A stretch of 8,554 nt of DNA. Source: Alphaproteobacteria bacterium. Its GTDB lineage: Bacteria > Pseudomonadota > Alphaproteobacteria > Sphingomonadales > Emcibacteraceae. The notes under the pieces are model-generated. The model was not told the origin of the DNA. It ran no database searches and saw only the letters and a program-made list of their open reading frames with translations. Positions 6,670 through 8,554 of the stretch are shown piece by piece; positions within the stretch are counted from its first letter, which is position 1, and each line of letters opens with the position of its first letter. The stretch is taken from assembly GCA_002401545.1 (NCBI GenBank), contig NVTJ01000021.1:20070-28623 (forward strand), written 5' to 3'. The position numbers and the translations under genes are program-made.

Positions 6670-8194
6670 CGTTTTTCCATATGGGCTTGCCAGAGGTGGG
6701 CAATTTCATTTCCTGCCATTTTTCCGTCACCCGGTCGATAATATCCTGATCCATAGCAATTTCCCGGCCCCATTCACGGTTTGTCTCACCGGGAAATTTA
6801 TTTGTGGCATCAAGGCCTATTTTACCGCCCAGCCCGGATACGGGAGAGGCAAAATCCAGATAGTCTATCGGGGTATTTTCAATCAGTGTCGTATCCCGCA
6901 CCGGGTCCATGCGGGTGGACATGGCCCACATCACATCCTTCCAGTCCCGGCAGTTGATATCCTCATCCACCACGATGATAAATTTGGTATACATGAATTG
7001 CCGCAGGTACGACCAGGTTCCCATCATAATCCGCTTGGCATGACCGGCATAGCCTTTGCGGATGGAAATCACTGCTATGCGGTAAGAGCATCCCTCCGGC
7101 GGCAGCCAGAAATCAACAATCTCCGGGAATTGCTGTTGCAGCAGCGGGATGAAAACCTCATTAAGGGCCTCGCCGAGGACAGACGGCTCGTCCGGTGGCC
7201 TGCCGGTATAGGTGGACAGATAAATGGGGTCACGGCGCATGGTGATGGCGCTGATGGTAAAGACTGGAAATTTTTCCACGCTGTTATAATATCCCGTGTG
7301 ATCGCCGTAGGGTCCTTCGTCGCGGGTATCCTCCAGCGATATATGGCCTTCGAGGACGATTTCCGCCGTGGCAGGAACTTTTAGCGGAATGGTCTTGCAG
7401 TCGACAAGTTCAGTTTTTTTGCCGCGCATCAGTCCGGCAAACTGATATTCGGACAGGGTATCAGGCACGGGGGTCACCGCCGCGAGGATCGTTGCCGGGT
7501 CGGCGCCCAGAACAACGGCAACGGGCAGGGGGTCGGATTTTTGTTGTTTCCAGCGGCGGAAATGCTGCGCTCCGCCCCGGTGCTTCAACCAGCGCATGAT
7601 GGTCTGGTTTTTGTTCAGAACCTGCATCCGGTATATGCCCAGATTGAAATCATCTTCCCGGGAGGTGCCCGGGCCTTTTGTCACCACCAGCGGCCATGTG
7701 ATCAGCGGGGCAGGCTCACCGGGCCAGCAGCCCTGAACCGGCAACAGCCCAAGGTCAATATCATCCCCGGTGAGGATGATTTCCTGAACCGGGGCTTTTT
7801 TGACGGTTTTTGGCCGGGCCATCATAGCCGCTTTCAGGATGGGCAGCATCCGCGCAGCATCTTTAAAGCCGGATGGTGGTTCGGGCTGCCGCAGGAAGGC
7901 CATGGTCTCACCCAATGCGCGTAAGCCTGACGGCTCTCGCCCCATACCCCATGCCACCCGTTCCACGGTTCCGAACAGATTGACCAATACGGGCATATCA
8001 CTTTTGCTGCCATCTGATTTGATAACATTTTCAAACAGAATCGCCGGCCCGCCTTCGGCCAGCACACGGGTCTGGATTTCGGTCATTTCCAGATGGGTGG
8101 AGACCGGTTGCGTGACCCGCACCAATCGTCCTTTTTCCTCAAGATGGGAAAGGAAATCCCTGAGCGACTTATATTTACAAGATTTATCAGCCAT
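6659..8194 (-). CDS. ubiD: UbiD, prenylated-FMN-dependent 4-hydroxy-3-polyprenylbenzoate decarboxylase
   Basis: 511 residues (E. coli UbiD 497). It removes the carboxyl group from 4-hydroxy-3-polyprenylbenzoate in ubiquinone synthesis, using prenylated FMN made by UbiX, which is not in the window. Seen: LRDFLSHLEEKGRLVRV at the N-terminus; NLGIYRMQV with Mn/K ligand Asn184 and catalytic Arg189; IMRWLKHRGGAQH (199-211); LSEYQFAGLMRG with metal ligand Glu249; RDEGPYGDHTGYY (291-303) with catalytic Glu293 and Asp298; STYTGRPPDEPSVLGEA (327-343); and EGCSYRIAVISIRKGYAGHAKR (367-388). The spacings from Asn184 to Arg189, Glu249, Glu293 and Asp298 match those of the Fdc1/UbiD active site. Start: ATG 8194-8192; no strong ribosome site precedes it (only AAGAA), but the N-terminus fits the family. 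Its last codons overlap pmbA. Related UbiD-family decarboxylases exist, but the sequence blocks here are those of true UbiD. Confidence 0.95.
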   Translation of the reverse strand: MADKSCKYKSLRDFLSHLEEKGRLVRVTQPVSTHLEMTEIQTRVLAEGGPAILFENVIKSDGSKSDMPVLVNLFGTVERVAWGMGREPSGLRALGETMAFLRQPEPPSGFKDAARMLPILKAAMMARPKTVKKAPVQEIILTGDDIDLGLLPVQGCWPGEPAPLITWPLVVTKGPGTSREDDFNLGIYRMQVLNKNQTIMRWLKHRGGAQHFRRWKQQKSDPLPVAVVLGADPATILAAVTPVPDTLSEYQFAGLMRGKKTELVDCKTIPLKVPATAEIVLEGHISLEDTRDEGPYGDHTGYYNSVEKFPVFTISAITMRRDPIYLSTYTGRPPDEPSVLGEALNEVFIPLLQQQFPEIVDFWLPPEGCSYRIAVISIRKGYAGHAKRIMMGTWSYLRQFMYTKFIIVVDEDINCRDWKDVMWAMSTRMDPVRDTTLIENTPIDYLDFASPVSGLGGKIGLDATNKFPGETNREWGREIAMDQDIIDRVTEKWQEMKLPTSGKPIWKNDDK

Positions 8195-8410
8195 AGGATT
8201 CTTATAAGTGATTGTAGCAGAGAGAAAAAGGTATTTTCTTGCTATGGGTCATATTATCTGCAAAGGCCCTGTCCACACGACTTAGGCCGTTATACATAAG
8301 CACTCGATAACTTAATATTAATAATTTATAGCATAAACTATCTCACATCTTAAACAAAAAAAATACGGTGTCTACCTGGGATTTACATTTAACATTATAT
8401 GGTGAGCAAT
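8195..8410. other. AT-rich divergent intergenic region between ubiD and a chemoreceptor gene
   Basis: This 216-base gap holds no convincing gene. Its centre (about 8290-8400) is very AT-rich and contains a perfect 10-base palindrome TTAATATTAA at 8312-8321 and an A8 run near 8356. It must carry the start signals for both flanking genes, but I found no strong sigma-70 pair, no clear sigma-28 (TAAA-N15-GCCGATAA) box for the chemoreceptor, and no recognisable riboswitch. Confidence 0.6.
8325..8353 (-). promoter_or_regulatory. Possible promoter reading toward ubiD
   Basis: On the minus strand TTAAGA (8353 to 8348) and TATAAA (8330 to 8325) are 17 bases apart. The -10 is a 5/6 match, the -35 a 4/6 match. 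It would give a leader of about 120 bases before ubiD. The surrounding DNA is so AT-rich that chance matches are expected. Confidence 0.25.
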
Positions 8411-8554
8411 ATGAGTATTAACCTAAACGTCTTAAGTGCAGTCAAGAACATGAAAATCAGAAATCGCCTGTTTATGGGTTTTGGGGCTGTATGTGCCATA
8501 TTGGTTCTGGTTATTGGCATAACTATTTTTCAGTTAAAATATATTGATGGTCAA
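8411..8554 (+). CDS. Methyl-accepting chemotaxis protein, N-terminal fragment (runs off the window)
   Basis: The first 48 codons of a gene cut by the window end. The protein opens with a short cytoplasmic stretch, then KIRNRLFMGFGAV (15-27) leading into a transmembrane helix at about residues 21-41, and then QLKYIDGQ, the beginning of the periplasmic part. The basic-aromatic NRLFMGFG lead-in and the helix ending in an xxxIDxQ motif are typical of chemoreceptors with a four-helix-bundle (4HB_MCP) sensor. ATG 8411 has GGTGAG four bases upstream. Two in-frame earlier starts exist (ATG 8399, GTG 8402) without a ribosome site. The signalling and HAMP domains are outside the window, so a histidine kinase or diguanylate cyclase with the same N-terminus cannot be excluded. 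Confidence 0.7.
   Translation, partial: MSINLNVLSAVKNMKIRNRLFMGFGAVCAILVLVIGITIFQLKYIDGQ

Noticed and set aside
8340..8410. Possible cyclic-di-GMP riboswitch before the chemoreceptor gene
   Set aside because: None of the conserved GEMM bases or paired stems could be found in the leader.

Overview
This window looks like chromosomal DNA from an alphaproteobacterium of moderate GC content (hand counts of about 52-55% in typical genes). The evidence is the family-level look of the malate synthase G, UbiD, PmbA and epimerase proteins, the mixed AT-rich promoters, and a PseH-like sugar acetyltransferase. I cannot place it below class with confidence; an Emcibacter- or Sneathiella-like lineage would fit.

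Layout, left to right. (1) 1-163, + strand: the tail of a gene whose C-terminus resembles DUF3179 proteins. It ends tail-to-tail with, and overlaps by 4 bases, the next gene. (2) 160-1965, - strand: a two-gene unit, a UDP-glucuronate 4-epimerase-type SDR enzyme followed 9 bases later by a membrane-anchored YdcF/ElyC-like (DUF218) protein that starts at TTG. Both point to cell-envelope polysaccharide work. (3) 2049-4371, + strand: a promoter, a complete tRNA-Gln(UUG) with encoded CCA, and, only 31 bases after it, malate synthase G (glcB). (4) 4398-5198, - strand: an AT-rich (about 37% GC) PseH-like GNAT acetyltransferase with an extra C-terminal helical module, converging on glcB. (5) 5305-8194, - strand: ubiD (prenylated-FMN decarboxylase of ubiquinone synthesis) and pmbA/tldE, overlapping by 11 bases. 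(6) 8195-8410: an AT-rich divergent intergenic region, then the first 48 codons of a methyl-accepting chemotaxis protein, cut by the window edge.

Most of the window is ordinary core metabolism and housekeeping. Malate synthase runs the glyoxylate shunt or glycolate use, UbiD makes the respiratory quinone, and PmbA is half of the TldD/TldE protease. The accessory flavour comes from the surface-sugar genes (epimerase, ElyC-like protein, PseH-like GNAT) and the chemoreceptor, which suit a motile cell with glycosylated surface structures. I saw no mobile element, CRISPR array, toxin-antitoxin pair or defence system, and no clear case for a wholly new system. The features most worth a second look are the PseH-like protein with its C-terminal extension in a low-GC patch, the tRNA-Gln/glcB arrangement, and the two tight translational couplings.
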